A stretch of DNA of 57,587 nucleotides from Ruminococcus sp. (GTDB lineage: Bacteria; Bacillota; Clostridia; Oscillospirales; Acutalibacteraceae). A model generated the notes under the pieces. It saw only the letters and a list, made by a program, of their open reading frames with translations, was not told the origin of the DNA and made no database searches. How positions within the stretch are numbered: position 1 is the stretch's first letter; every line of letters begins with the position of its first letter. The stretch covers positions 10,300-67,886 of the forward strand of contig DPHV01000025.1 of the NCBI GenBank assembly GCA_003521625.1, written 5' to 3'. Of the stretch, positions 25,083 to 33,069 are shown piece after piece. Position numbers and translations under genes: made by a program.

Positions 25083-25997
25083 TCAACCGAGCCTAATCAT
25101 TTCATCAATACATTTTTTAGCGTCTTTTATTGTCTTATCATCGAGAGTAATTTCCTCGCCGCCATTGCCTGCAAGGCAGTTGTAAACGTCAACAAGCGTA
25201 GTTGCCTTCATATTCGGGCAGATGAGCTTCTGTGTGAGAATATAGAAATTCTTGTCGGGGCACATATACTGTAAATGCTCCGCAATGCTGATTTCCGTAC
25301 CGATGATAAAATCCTTCTTGTCGGAATTCACCGCATAATTCATTATTCCCGATGTTGAGCCGACGTAATCAGCCATTGCAACAACCTCGGGCGTACATTC
25401 GGGGTGAACAAGAAGCTCTGCATTCGGATACATAGCCTTTGCCTTCTTAACGTCGTCGGTATTAACGCAGGCGTGAATCGGACAGCCACCGTTTAAAAGC
25501 TTGATGTTTTTATCGGGACACTGCTTTGCAACATAGTCGCCGAGATTGCAGTCGGGGATAAAGAGAATGTCCTTTTCGGGCATATTGTTCACAATCTTAA
25601 CGGCAGACGAGCTTGTTACGCATACGTCGCAGATTGTTTTAAGGTCAGCAGTTGTGTTGATGTAAGCAACAACAGCATAATCGGGATACATTTCCTTTAC
25701 CTGAGAAATAAGCTGCTTGTCCATCTGGTCAGCCATACTGCAGCCTGCTGTCGGCTGAGCAAGGTAAACGGTTTTTTCAGGAGAAAGAATCTTGCAGGTT
25801 TCAGCCATAAAGCGAACGCCGCACATAAGAATATTTTTGTTCTCAACCTTGCTTGCGTCAACGCTCAATTTGTAGCTGTCGCCCGTGAAATCGGCAATTT
25901 CAAGAATTTCGTGAGCCTGATAGCTGTGAGCAAGAATGCACACGTCCTTTTGCTTTTTGAGTTCGTTTATTTTCTGCTGAAGCTGTGCAATATTCAT
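25083..25997 (-). CDS. nadA: Quinolinate synthase A
   Basis: A 304-residue NadA. It condenses iminoaspartate and dihydroxyacetone phosphate to quinolinate, using a [4Fe-4S] cluster. The three cluster cysteines are visible in order: LMCGVRFMAE, a central PDCNLG/GGCPIH region, and KLICPNMK near the C-terminus. The ATG at 25997 is chosen because AAAGGA lies 8-13 nt ahead and it yields MNIAQLQQKI; longer in-frame starts lack a site. The partner genes nadB and nadC are not nearby. It is the first gene of a nadA-mnmA unit. Confidence 0.94.
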   Translation of the reverse strand: MNIAQLQQKINELKKQKDVCILAHSYQAHEILEIADFTGDSYKLSVDASKVENKNILMCGVRFMAETCKILSPEKTVYLAQPTAGCSMADQMDKQLISQVKEMYPDYAVVAYINTTADLKTICDVCVTSSSAVKIVNNMPEKDILFIPDCNLGDYVAKQCPDKNIKLLNGGCPIHACVNTDDVKKAKAMYPNAELLVHPECTPEVVAMADYVGSTSGIMNYAVNSDKKDFIIGTEISIAEHLQYMCPDKNFYILTQKLICPNMKATTLVDVYNCLAGNGGEEITLDDKTIKDAKKCIDEMIRLG

Positions 25998-26039
25998 ATA
26001 AAAAATCCTTTCGAAAGAAGATGCTGCAATATTAAATCT

Positions 26040-26068
26040 ATTATACAATTACGCCTTTGTTTATGCAA
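26040..26068 (-). promoter_or_regulatory. Sigma-A-type promoter for nadA-mnmA
   Basis: Minus strand: TTGCAT (26068-26063), 17-bp spacer, TATAAT (26045-26040), 42 nt before the nadA ATG. Confidence 0.7.
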
Positions 26069-26163
26069 TAGAAACGGCTCGATTTGTAAAGTAATTTGAC
26101 ATATTAACAAGAAAACGCTACAAAATTTGTACAATATTAAACCAAGTTTCTTCAATTTCGCTA

Positions 26164-26192
26164 TTTACACAACAGAAATTATGTGATATAAT
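26164..26192 (+). promoter_or_regulatory. Sigma-A-type promoter for the SPQTG surface protein
   Basis: TTTACA (26164-26169), 17-bp spacer, TATAAT (26187-26192), 71 nt before the ATG at 26264. Confidence 0.7.
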
Positions 26193-26263
26193 TAACTTGA
26201 TTTAAAAAGAGCATTATGTTTTTATTATGCAATTTAGGCAGTATATTAATAGGAGGAGATAAA

Positions 26264-26773
26264 ATGAAAAAGATTGTTTCTGTTTTATTTGCAATTTTAA
26301 TGGTTGCATTTGCTACAATTCCTGCATTTGCAGCTGAAAGTCCCGTAGCTACAACTGCACCTGCAACTACTTTTAAGTACGAAGTTGACGTTATTCCTTC
26401 GGAGGGTGGCGACGGCAGTTACGAGTTCACAACTGATATTGATGAAAACGGCGAACAGCACGTTCACATTATTCCAAAGCCAAACCCCGGTTATACGTTC
26501 GACCACTGGGAAATTGACGGTCCCTACAAAACTGATGATAAGCTTACTGATTCCGAAATGGATCTTATTATTACCGGTGACATTGATGTAAAGCCTTACT
26601 ATAAAAAGAAAGGTACTTCAATTGTCGAAACTGGTACTGTAAACAGAGATGTTAATACGACGTCGCCCCAGACAGGCGCTAACGACGTGCTTCCCTACGC
26701 AGTAATTATGCTTTCAATTGCTGCTTGCGGTGCCGCTGTTGTAATGCTCGTAAGAACAAACAAGAGCAAATAA
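26264..26773 (+). CDS. Small secreted protein with SPQTG sortase signal and InlB-B-like repeat
   Basis: A 169-residue exported protein. A signal peptide (residues 1-~24, ending AFA|AES) is followed by one ~75-residue beta domain with the GYTFDHWEIDG signature of divergent InlB B-repeats. The C-terminus is a sorting signal: SPQTG at 134-138, a hydrophobic helix, and a basic tail (RTNKSK). It should be cut after Thr and linked to the wall by a sortase; a class B sortase gene lies 350 nt downstream. The ATG at 26264 has an AGGAGGAG site. The binding target is unknown. It could be a small adhesin or wall spacer. Confidence 0.85.
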   Translation: MKKIVSVLFAILMVAFATIPAFAAESPVATTAPATTFKYEVDVIPSEGGDGSYEFTTDIDENGEQHVHIIPKPNPGYTFDHWEIDGPYKTDDKLTDSEMDLIITGDIDVKPYYKKKGTSIVETGTVNRDVNTTSPQTGANDVLPYAVIMLSIAACGAAVVMLVRTNKSK

Positions 26774-26790
26774 TTAATTGGTTGAAATTG

Positions 26791-26827
26791 CAGCCCTCGC
26801 AATTGCGGGGGCTGTTTTGCTTTTTTG
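26791..26827 (+). terminator. Terminator after the SPQTG protein gene
   Basis: A near-perfect palindrome (26791-26814, CAGCCC...GGGCTG, 10-bp stem with a 4-nt loop) is followed by TTTTGCTTTTTT. The next ~160 nt up to the sortase promoter are AT-rich with no gene seen. Confidence 0.85.
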
Positions 26828-26986
26828 GGAATAGCTTGTTCGTGTACGGACACAAATGCTTGATGTTGTATGAGTTGAATACAAGACTATTATTTGATTA
26901 AATCGGTTATATCTTTCCGGAATATTATCGAGCGATTTAGCAATTAGTACAAATTTAGGAAAAATTTTATTTATTTTATCAAATTA

Positions 26987-27015
26987 TTGACAATATGTAT
27001 AAAAAATGATAAAAT
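26987..27015 (+). promoter_or_regulatory. Sigma-A-type promoter for srtB-LCP
   Basis: TTGACA (26987-26992), 17-bp spacer, TAAAAT (27010-27015). The sortase ATG is 106 nt further, leaving a ~100-nt leader in which no clear hairpin was found. Confidence 0.75.
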
Positions 27016-27121
27016 ATTTATATTATAATGTATTATAGATTTGTTTATCAGATTTTGGTATAAAGTTCAGTTGATTGACGGTTGCACACCGTTTTCGATT
27101 GAGTTGTCGGGTGGTAAGTTG

Positions 27122-27922
27122 ATGAAAAGGAAAAAGAATATTGTTTTAATTTCTATTATCGTGCTTTTCGCAATTGCGTTTTTGTGTGCGTGCGCCTATG
27201 TTGTAATCAAGGGTGTACTCAACAGCGAAAACAGAAATGAATATAACAATATAGCGAGCTCTTATGCAGGAGAATTATCACAAAGCCAAAGCAGTACAGA
27301 GATAACTGCGCCTACTGAAATCGATATAAAAAAAGCTGAAAATCCAGTTGATTTTGATTCGCTAATAAAACAAAATCCAGATATTTATGCGTGGATTTAC
27401 CTTCCCGAAACGAATATAAATTATCCTGTTTGCCGTCACGCAAGCGATGATAATTTTTATCTTGACCATGATATTTATAAGAACTACAGTTATGCTGGTG
27501 CGATTTATTCACAATTTTGCAACTCGAGAGATTTTGACGACAGAGTAACTGTGCTTTACGGTCACAATATGGCTGACGGTTCTATGTTTGCCAATCTGCA
27601 TAAATTCAGGGATAAAGATTTTTTTGACAAAAATAAATATTTCTATATATATACCGAAAGCCGCAAGCTGACTTATGAGGTTGTGTCTGCGTTTGTGTAT
27701 GATGACAGGCACATTATGAATTCGTTTGATTTCTCTGATGATAAGGTTTTTAAGGATTATCTTGATATGATTTCAAATCCTCGTTCAGTCAGCAGCAATA
27801 CAAGAGAAGGGGTTAATCTTGATATTGATGACAATATTGTTGTGTTGAGCACGTGCCTTAACAGCGGCGAAGGACGTTATCTTGTCCAGGGGGTACTGAT
27901 TAATGACGAACAAACTAAATGA
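27122..27922 (+). CDS. srtB: Class B sortase
   Basis: A 266-residue membrane-anchored transpeptidase. A single N-terminal helix (about residues 8-30) is followed by a Ser/Thr-rich linker and a SrtB domain starting at NPDIYAWIYLPETNINYPV. The active site is complete: H148 in YGHN, C245 in STCLNSGEGR, and R252. It links sorted proteins to peptidoglycan cross-bridges. The ATG at 27122 is preceded by GGGTGG. The gene overlaps the following LCP gene by 20 bp. The upstream SPQTG protein is the likely substrate, although class B enzymes classically use NP(Q/K)TN-type signals. Confidence 0.92.
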   Translation: MKRKKNIVLISIIVLFAIAFLCACAYVVIKGVLNSENRNEYNNIASSYAGELSQSQSSTEITAPTEIDIKKAENPVDFDSLIKQNPDIYAWIYLPETNINYPVCRHASDDNFYLDHDIYKNYSYAGAIYSQFCNSRDFDDRVTVLYGHNMADGSMFANLHKFRDKDFFDKNKYFYIYTESRKLTYEVVSAFVYDDRHIMNSFDFSDDKVFKDYLDMISNPRSVSSNTREGVNLDIDDNIVVLSTCLNSGEGRYLVQGVLINDEQTK

Positions 27923-29201
27923 TGAAACGGTCAATAAAGACAGAGATATATATTCACATTCTTTCCGTGATGAATGTGTTAAATCAGACGGAAAGAAAAC
28001 ACCCGTTAAGAAAGATACAAAAACTTTAAACGATGAAATAAGTGATTATATATTTACAAAAAAGCGCAGAGTTAAAAAGCACGGATCAGAAGAAAAAAAT
28101 ATGTCTGACTATACTGATAATTATGAACTTGTCAAAAGCGACAGGAGTAATGACAGAATAAAAAAACGTAGACATAAGCACAAATCCAAAAGAAGAATGA
28201 AACGATGGAAAAAGGTACTTATCAGTATTGGTTGCGTTTTCCTTTCTCTTATTCTGCTTATAGTCGGAACCTTTACTTATTTGTTTATCAAGGGCGGCAG
28301 CGAGCTTCTTGACGGAAACTACAGTATCACAGCGCCACAGAACGTTGAAACACAGAATGACGGTGAATTTGTAGTCTATAACGGAAAAACATATCAGTAT
28401 AATAAAAATGTTACGAATGTTCTGTTTATGGGCGTTGACAAGCGTGAACTTCAAAAAACGGAAGTACATGGTACAGGCGGACAAGCCGATGTTATTGTAC
28501 TGCTTGCCGTTGACACTAAAACGGGAAAAATTTCAATGATAAATATTTCACGTGATACAATGACAGACGTTACCGTTTATTCGGCAAACGGAGGCTACGT
28601 AGGAAGTGAAAAGCAGCAGCTTTGTCTTTCATATGCATACGGCAACGGAAAGGAAACAAGCTGTGAAAATACTGTTAATTCGGTACAAAGGCTGTTTTAC
28701 AATATTCCCATAAAATCTTATCTTGCGCTTGACCTTGACGGAATTGCGGCAGTCAACGACAGTATAGGCGGAGTTGACGTCACATCGCCCGAAACTATAG
28801 GCAGCTTTGTTCAGGGGCAGAATTACCACCTTGAGGGTGAGCTTGCCGAGTCGTTTGTCCGTTCAAGAAACCACGAGAGCGCAGATGCAAACACTTTAAG
28901 AATGCAACGCCAGCAAATTTATGTAAAACAATTTATGGATAGGGTTATTTCCGCAACGAAAAAACAAATCACAACGCCGATTGATTTGTTCAATGCGTCA
29001 TCTCCGTATACTTGCACCAACCTGAATCCATCAAAAATTTTGTATCTTGGCCAGTCGGTAGTTTTGAGCGACGGTATGTCGGTTGAAATGAGCACCGTTC
29101 CGGGTGAATCAAAAATGGGCAAAACCTATGCCGAATACTATGTAAACGAGAGCGAGTTTTACGAGCTGTTTTTAAGCGTGTTCTACAATCAGGTACAATA
29201 A
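27903..29201 (+). CDS. LytR-CpsA-Psr (LCP) family wall-polymer ligase
   Basis: A 432-residue protein. A ~95-residue Lys/Arg-rich cytoplasmic tail is followed by a membrane helix (about 103-127) and an extracellular LCP domain with VLFMGVDKREL, the conserved SRDTM arginine motif, LDLDGIAAVNDSIGGVDV, and the SFVRSRN and LRMQRQQ arginine motifs. LCP enzymes move glycopolymers such as teichoic acid or capsule from a polyprenyl carrier to peptidoglycan. It overlaps the sortase gene by 20 bp, so the two are translationally linked. The unusually long, charged N-terminal tail may bind partners in the cytoplasm. It ends at a strong terminator. Confidence 0.92.
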   Translation: MTNKLNDETVNKDRDIYSHSFRDECVKSDGKKTPVKKDTKTLNDEISDYIFTKKRRVKKHGSEEKNMSDYTDNYELVKSDRSNDRIKKRRHKHKSKRRMKRWKKVLISIGCVFLSLILLIVGTFTYLFIKGGSELLDGNYSITAPQNVETQNDGEFVVYNGKTYQYNKNVTNVLFMGVDKRELQKTEVHGTGGQADVIVLLAVDTKTGKISMINISRDTMTDVTVYSANGGYVGSEKQQLCLSYAYGNGKETSCENTVNSVQRLFYNIPIKSYLALDLDGIAAVNDSIGGVDVTSPETIGSFVQGQNYHLEGELAESFVRSRNHESADANTLRMQRQQIYVKQFMDRVISATKKQITTPIDLFNASSPYTCTNLNPSKILYLGQSVVLSDGMSVEMSTVPGESKMGKTYAEYYVNESEFYELFLSVFYNQVQ

Positions 29202-29222
29202 GTTAAATAAGTTCAATAAATT

Positions 29223-29275
29223 AAGGCTGTAACAGTCAGCGGATATTCCGTGTTTGCTGTTACAGCCTTTTTGCT
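29223..29275 (+). terminator. Terminator after srtB-LCP
   Basis: AAGGCTGTAACAG (29223-29235) pairs with CTGTTACAGCCTT (29257-29269), with a small inner CGG/CCG hairpin and a TTTTT tail. Confidence 0.88.
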
Positions 29276-29330
29276 GGATTTATTTTGTGAGGTAAACGAT
29301 AATTTAGCGGTGTATTATAGCGATGTTGAT

Positions 29331-29408
29331 GTAGGGGCGGATTTGCATATCCGCCCAAGTAAACCAAACGTTTCTGCAACACGGGCGGATATGCAAATCC
29401 GCCCCTAC
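29331..29408. repeat. Intergenic hairpin repeat of the GTAGGGGCGGAT type
   Basis: Two 26-bp arms (29331-29356 and 29383-29408) are nearly perfect inverted copies beginning GTAGGGGCGGAT and ending ATCCGCCCCTAC, around a 26-nt spacer. Each arm is itself partly palindromic. It lies one base from the left end of the IS630-type element. It resembles the other GTAGGG-initiated repeats at 40665-40883. Confidence 0.8.
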
Positions 29409-29421
29409 TACCTTGTTAGAA

Positions 29422-30099
29422 CTAAATCTTAACAATGGGATATAGGTGTTTTAATTTAAGTCTCGCATCATCGGCAGTGAAATGCCAGTCAACACCTTTC
29501 TGCTTTGTATTGCGTTTAAGACTCCAAGCATTCAGAATGTTGTTTAGTGAATCCAGGTCAGGAATTCGCCTGTTTTCCAATGCTTGAATAGTCATAGCAG
29601 ATAACTCTATCTCTGCAATATCCAGCCATGAACCATGCTTTGGTGTATAGTGTATTTCTAGTCTTTGTGAAAGCCTGAAAGCTTCTTTTGGACTGAACAC
29701 TTTGTAGAATGAAGAAACTTTGTGTGTGTTAAGATTATCCATTACCAGTACTATCTTCTCTGCATCAGGATACTTTTCGTCAATTAACCACTTCATTTGT
29801 TTTGCCCAATCTTCACTTGTTCTGTGCGGTAAAGCATGAGCTTCACGCCATTGTCCAAGTGGTTCTGTGAACATAAAAATAGAGCAAGCTCCTTTTCGTT
29901 CGTATTCACAATCATATTTCTTCACATGGTTTGTTTGACTCATTTCAATTGACTGATACATTTCACCAAGCAATTGAAATGGCTTTTCATCCATGCAAAC
30001 TACCGGACGTTTGGGATTGTATTCTCTGGCATAAACCGATAACACATCTTCCATTTTTGCAACAAATTCAGCATTTTGCTTCGGAGGTATGCACCACAT
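29422..30099 (-). CDS. IS630-type transposase, DDE catalytic part (ORF B)
   Basis: 225 residues from the first methionine in this frame. It has the three acidic residues of the IS630/Tc1 DDE core: VCMDEKPF near residue 37, LVMDNLNTHK near 120, and the final Glu in WLDIAEIELSAM near 160. No good ribosome binding site precedes the methionine. The sequence upstream of it in the same frame (KKTQFKPHLSK) continues the homology into ORF A. It is therefore probably made as a fusion by -1 frameshifting at 30126-30132 rather than alone. Confidence 0.88.
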   Translation of the reverse strand: MWCIPPKQNAEFVAKMEDVLSVYAREYNPKRPVVCMDEKPFQLLGEMYQSIEMSQTNHVKKYDCEYERKGACSIFMFTEPLGQWREAHALPHRTSEDWAKQMKWLIDEKYPDAEKIVLVMDNLNTHKVSSFYKVFSPKEAFRLSQRLEIHYTPKHGSWLDIAEIELSAMTIQALENRRIPDLDSLNNILNAWSLKRNTKQKGVDWHFTADDARLKLKHLYPIVKI

Positions 30100-30104
30100 T
30101 TTGC

Positions 30105-30566
30105 TTAAATGAGGCTTAAATTGTGTTTTTTTAAAATATGGTGAACCGATACATAGGATATACTGTCTATGATTTTTAACTCTACTGCTTTTTCTGCTAT
30201 CAGTCTAACAGTCCACCTTGAATAACCTTCCGGAACCTCACTACAGGCAAGTGCTATGATATGAGCCTCAACTTCTCCATCAATTTTTGCAGGAACAGGC
30301 GGTGTTTCTCTTTTCTTTCTTGTCAAAAATTCTGTTATATCTTTTGAATTATGAAAATCGTCTATAATATTATAAACTGTATTTCTTGAAACATCGTGTC
30401 TTTCTGCTGTTCGGCTTATTCTCATATGATCTTTTTTGCCTGTTCTATCTAATGTCAGAAGTATTTTTGCCCTTGTTATCAAATGTGCATTGTGACTTCC
30501 ATTCTTAGCATAGTTTTCTACAAATTCTCTTTCTTCCTTTGTCAAATATATCGGTTGCTTTGCCAT
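30105..30566 (-). CDS. IS630-type transposase, N-terminal HTH part (ORF A)
   Basis: A 153-residue product with a winged-helix/HTH DNA-binding region (ISRTAERHDVSRNTVYNIIDDF near residues 49-70) and a linker typical of IS630 transposases. It ends shortly after an AAAAAAA run (plus strand T7 at 30126-30132). A -1 slip on A_AAA_AAA there enters the frame of the catalytic part and would give a full ~380-residue transposase. A GGAGG site precedes its ATG. This two-frame layout is known for this family, so it is probably intact rather than broken. Confidence 0.87.
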   Translation of the reverse strand: MAKQPIYLTKEEREFVENYAKNGSHNAHLITRAKILLTLDRTGKKDHMRISRTAERHDVSRNTVYNIIDDFHNSKDITEFLTRKKRETPPVPAKIDGEVEAHIIALACSEVPEGYSRWTVRLIAEKAVELKIIDSISYVSVHHILKKHNLSLI

Positions 30567-30735
30567 TATGATATACCTCCATTCTTTTTTTCAGTATATC
30601 ATAATTTCCTTTTTATTTTGGTTACAATATTGTTAATATTTAGTTCTAACAAGGTGCTAGATTTGCTTTTATGCTCGGGATTACGCAAATTGAAAAAACA
30701 TTGGAACATCGAAGTGATTGTAAGTTGAAAGAAAA

Positions 30736-31257
30736 TTATAAGATATTGATTTGCAGGCTCTGCATTACGTCTAAAGCGGCTTTGTTTAAATTATCAACAT
30801 TAGACGCAACGCAGGTTGAGTCAACCGAAACCTCTGCTTCGGGGAGTGCGGTTTTGGCAAGTACGGCGTTTGAAATTACGCAGATGTTTGTCACAACTCC
30901 GCAAAGCTCTACTTTGTCAAAATTTTCACCCTTAAGGTACTCGAAAAGCTCTGCTGAGCCAAAGCTCGGCTTGCAGAAACGCTTGTCGCTTTCTTTCAGC
31001 ATTTCTGCTGTTCTGCCGTACAGCTTATGACCGTTGGTGCCATTTATACAGTGCTTGACGGGCAGATTTCTGCCCTCATTTGTTTGCAGATAATTTTCCT
31101 CGTGGGTGTCGAATGTAAAGACAATTTCCCAGCCGTCGTTGCGATATTTTTCAATTTTATTTGCAATTCTGCCGTCAAGCAGTTCAGCCTTTTCAAAGCC
31201 GAGCGAGCCTGTGACAAAATCGTTCTGGTAATCAACTACAATAAGACATTTTCTCAT
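30736..31257 (-). CDS. pncA: Nicotinamidase-type cysteine hydrolase (isochorismatase superfamily)
   Basis: A 173-residue enzyme with the full nicotinamidase set: catalytic D9 (VVDYQNDF), K96 (FCKPSFGS) and C126 (GVVTNICVIS), and metal ligands D50, H52 and H69 in the DTHEENY / PVKHCINGTNGHKL region. It would deamidate nicotinamide to nicotinate. The gene stands divergently opposite pncB, which uses nicotinate, so together they form a salvage route to NAD. It starts 1 nt after the end of a small zinc-ribbon ORF, so the two are coupled. Related isochorismatases are possible, but the H69-CxxGT motif favours nicotinamidase. Confidence 0.88.
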   Translation of the reverse strand: MRKCLIVVDYQNDFVTGSLGFEKAELLDGRIANKIEKYRNDGWEIVFTFDTHEENYLQTNEGRNLPVKHCINGTNGHKLYGRTAEMLKESDKRFCKPSFGSAELFEYLKGENFDKVELCGVVTNICVISNAVLAKTALPEAEVSVDSTCVASNVDNLNKAALDVMQSLQINIL

Positions 31258-31258
31258 A

Positions 31259-31423
31259 TCAGTTTTCCTTTATTTCCACAGGCTTTTCATCAAATCCCTC
31301 AATCTTGAATTTTAATCCGCAGGTTGAACATTCAAAATACGGTTCGCCGTTGTTTTTATTGTCCTGAATCAAAAGCATAGGGCTTTCGCAGAACGGACAA
31401 AGCTTTAATTCGTTCTTACTCAT
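31259..31423 (-). CDS. Small zinc-ribbon protein
   Basis: A 54-residue ORF upstream of and abutting the nicotinamidase gene. It has two zinc-binding pairs, CPFC near residue 9 and CSTC near 34, in a short beta-ribbon, then a charged tail (KPVEIKEN). An AGGTG site lies 7-11 nt before the ATG. It resembles Lar-like and other phage- or host-encoded small zinc ribbons, but no function can be given. Its tight link to nicotinamidase suggests co-expression. Confidence 0.75.
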   Translation of the reverse strand: MSKNELKLCPFCESPMLLIQDNKNNGEPYFECSTCGLKFKIEGFDEKPVEIKEN

Positions 31424-31490
31424 AAGCGCACCTCGTTTATAGTTTCTTTCATTATACTACGCAAATACCGCTGTTGTAAATAATTTTTTC

Positions 31491-31519
31491 TTTACAAAAT
31501 GTATAAAAAGGGATAAACT
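31491..31519 (+). promoter_or_regulatory. Sigma-A-type promoter for pncB
   Basis: TTTACA (31491-31496), 17-bp spacer, TAAACT (31514-31519), 62 nt before the ATG. Confidence 0.6.
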
Positions 31520-31581
31520 ATAAATAGAAATGAATAGTGGACATATCTTGTCCATACGAAATAAATTTTGGAGGTTACCGA

Positions 31582-33024
31582 ATGGAAAAGAAAAATATGA
31601 CTATGTTGTGCGACTTTTACGAGTTCACAATGTCAAACGGCTATTTCAAAAACGGATTTTACAAGCAGAATGTGTACTTTGACGTGTTCTTCCGTAAGGT
31701 TCCCGACAACGGCGGTTTTGCAATTGCCGCTGGTCTGGAGCAGGTAATTGACTATATAAAGAATCTTCACTTTGACGACAGTGATATTGAGTACCTCTGC
31801 AGTAAGGGGATTTTTGACGAGGATTTCCTCTCATATCTCAAAAATTTCAAGTTCAGCGGCGATATTTACGCTGTTCCCGAGGGCACTCCCGTTTTCCCAA
31901 ACGAGCCTATTATGACGGTAAAAGCTCCTGCGATTGAGGCACAGCTTATCGAAACCTTTGTATTGCTCACGCTCAATCATCAGACGCTTATTGCGACAAA
32001 GGCTAACAGAATTGTACGTGCGGCACAGGGCAGAGCTGTGATTGAGTTCGGCTCAAGACGTGCGCAGGGTGCAAGCGGAGCAATTGACGGAGCGAGAGCG
32101 GCGTATATAGGCGGCTGTGTCGGAACAGCCTGCACACTGACCGACAAGCTCTACAGTGTTCCCGCAGGCGGTACGATGGCTCACTCGTGGATTCAGATGT
32201 TCGACAGCGAATACGACGCTTTCAAGACCTATTGCGAGCTTTATCCCGACAATCCTACACTCCTTGTTGATACCTACAATACGCTCAAAAGCGGTGTTCC
32301 GAATGCAATCAAGGTGTTCAAAGAGGTGCTTTTGCCGCAGGGCAAAACGGAGTGTTCAATCAGACTTGATTCGGGCGATATTTCGTACCTTTCAAAGAAA
32401 GCAAGAAAGATGCTCGATGACGCAGGACTTCAGAATTGTAAGATAACCGCATCAAATTCGCTTGACGAGTACCTTATCCGTGACCTTATGATGCAGGGCG
32501 CAGAGGTTGACACCTTCGGAGTGGGAGAGAGGCTGATCACCTCCTCAAGCTCGCCCGTGTTCGGCGGAGTGTACAAGCTTGTTGCCGTTGAAAACGAGGG
32601 CGGAGAGATTGTGCCGAAAATCAAGGTCAGCGAGAATACGACCAAGATTACAAATCCGCATTTCAAAAAGGTTTACCGTTACTTTGACAACGAGAGCGGC
32701 AAGGCGCTTGCAGACGAGCTTTGCGTTTATGATGAGGTTGTTGACGGCTCAAAGCCGCACACAATTTTTGATTCAAACGCAACGTGGAAAACAAAGACGC
32801 TCACCGACTTTACGGCAAAGGAATTGCTTGTGCCGATTTTCAAAAACGGCGAATGTGTATATGAGTTGCCGTCGATTCAGGACATTGCAGAATATTGCAG
32901 AGAGCAGATTGATTTGTTGTGGGACGAGGTCAAGAGATTTGAAAATCCGCATACCTATTATGTGGACTTGTCAAAAAAGCTTTATGAAATCAAAAATATA
33001 CTTTTAAATGTTTACGGCGTTTAA
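31582..33024 (+). CDS. pncB: Nicotinate phosphoribosyltransferase
   Basis: A 480-residue enzyme of the type II PncB group. It converts nicotinate and PRPP to nicotinate mononucleotide, with ATP use. It has the family N-terminus (MLCDFYEFTMSNGYF), EFGSRRAQG with the conserved arginines near residue 155, and RLDSGD near 270. The ATG at 31582 is chosen because GGAGG lies 8 nt ahead; an upstream in-frame start lacks a site. It is divergent from the nicotinamidase unit and ends at its own terminator. Confidence 0.95.
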   Translation: MEKKNMTMLCDFYEFTMSNGYFKNGFYKQNVYFDVFFRKVPDNGGFAIAAGLEQVIDYIKNLHFDDSDIEYLCSKGIFDEDFLSYLKNFKFSGDIYAVPEGTPVFPNEPIMTVKAPAIEAQLIETFVLLTLNHQTLIATKANRIVRAAQGRAVIEFGSRRAQGASGAIDGARAAYIGGCVGTACTLTDKLYSVPAGGTMAHSWIQMFDSEYDAFKTYCELYPDNPTLLVDTYNTLKSGVPNAIKVFKEVLLPQGKTECSIRLDSGDISYLSKKARKMLDDAGLQNCKITASNSLDEYLIRDLMMQGAEVDTFGVGERLITSSSSPVFGGVYKLVAVENEGGEIVPKIKVSENTTKITNPHFKKVYRYFDNESGKALADELCVYDEVVDGSKPHTIFDSNATWKTKTLTDFTAKELLVPIFKNGECVYELPSIQDIAEYCREQIDLLWDEVKRFENPHTYYVDLSKKLYEIKNILLNVYGV

Positions 33025-33029
33025 ATCAG

Positions 33030-33058
33030 GGCAGGGTTAATTTCCTGCCTTTGTTTTA
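33030..33058 (+). terminator. Terminator after pncB
   Basis: GGCAGG (33030-33035) pairs with CCTGCC (33044-33049), followed by TTTGTTTTAT. Confidence 0.75.
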
Positions 33059-33069
33059 TATAGAAAGTA

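Larger units (their letters stand above)
29410..30655 (-). mobile_element. IS630-family insertion sequence
   Basis: A 1246-bp element bounded by ~27-bp inverted repeats with one internal mismatch (ACCTTGTTAGAACTAAAT at 29410 inward; the complement ending at 30655). It carries a two-frame transposase on the minus strand, joined by a putative -1 frameshift at an A7 run. A clean TA target duplication is not evident at the ends. Confidence 0.88.

Noticed and set aside
26216..26263. N-terminal extension of the SPQTG protein
   Set aside because: An AGGAGGAG site directly precedes the ATG at 26264, which starts a standard signal peptide; the extension would spoil it.
29422..30566. Transposase as a frameshifted pseudogene
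   Set aside because: The frames join exactly by a -1 slip on an A7 run, the DDE residues are intact and the ends match, which fits programmed frameshifting rather than decay.
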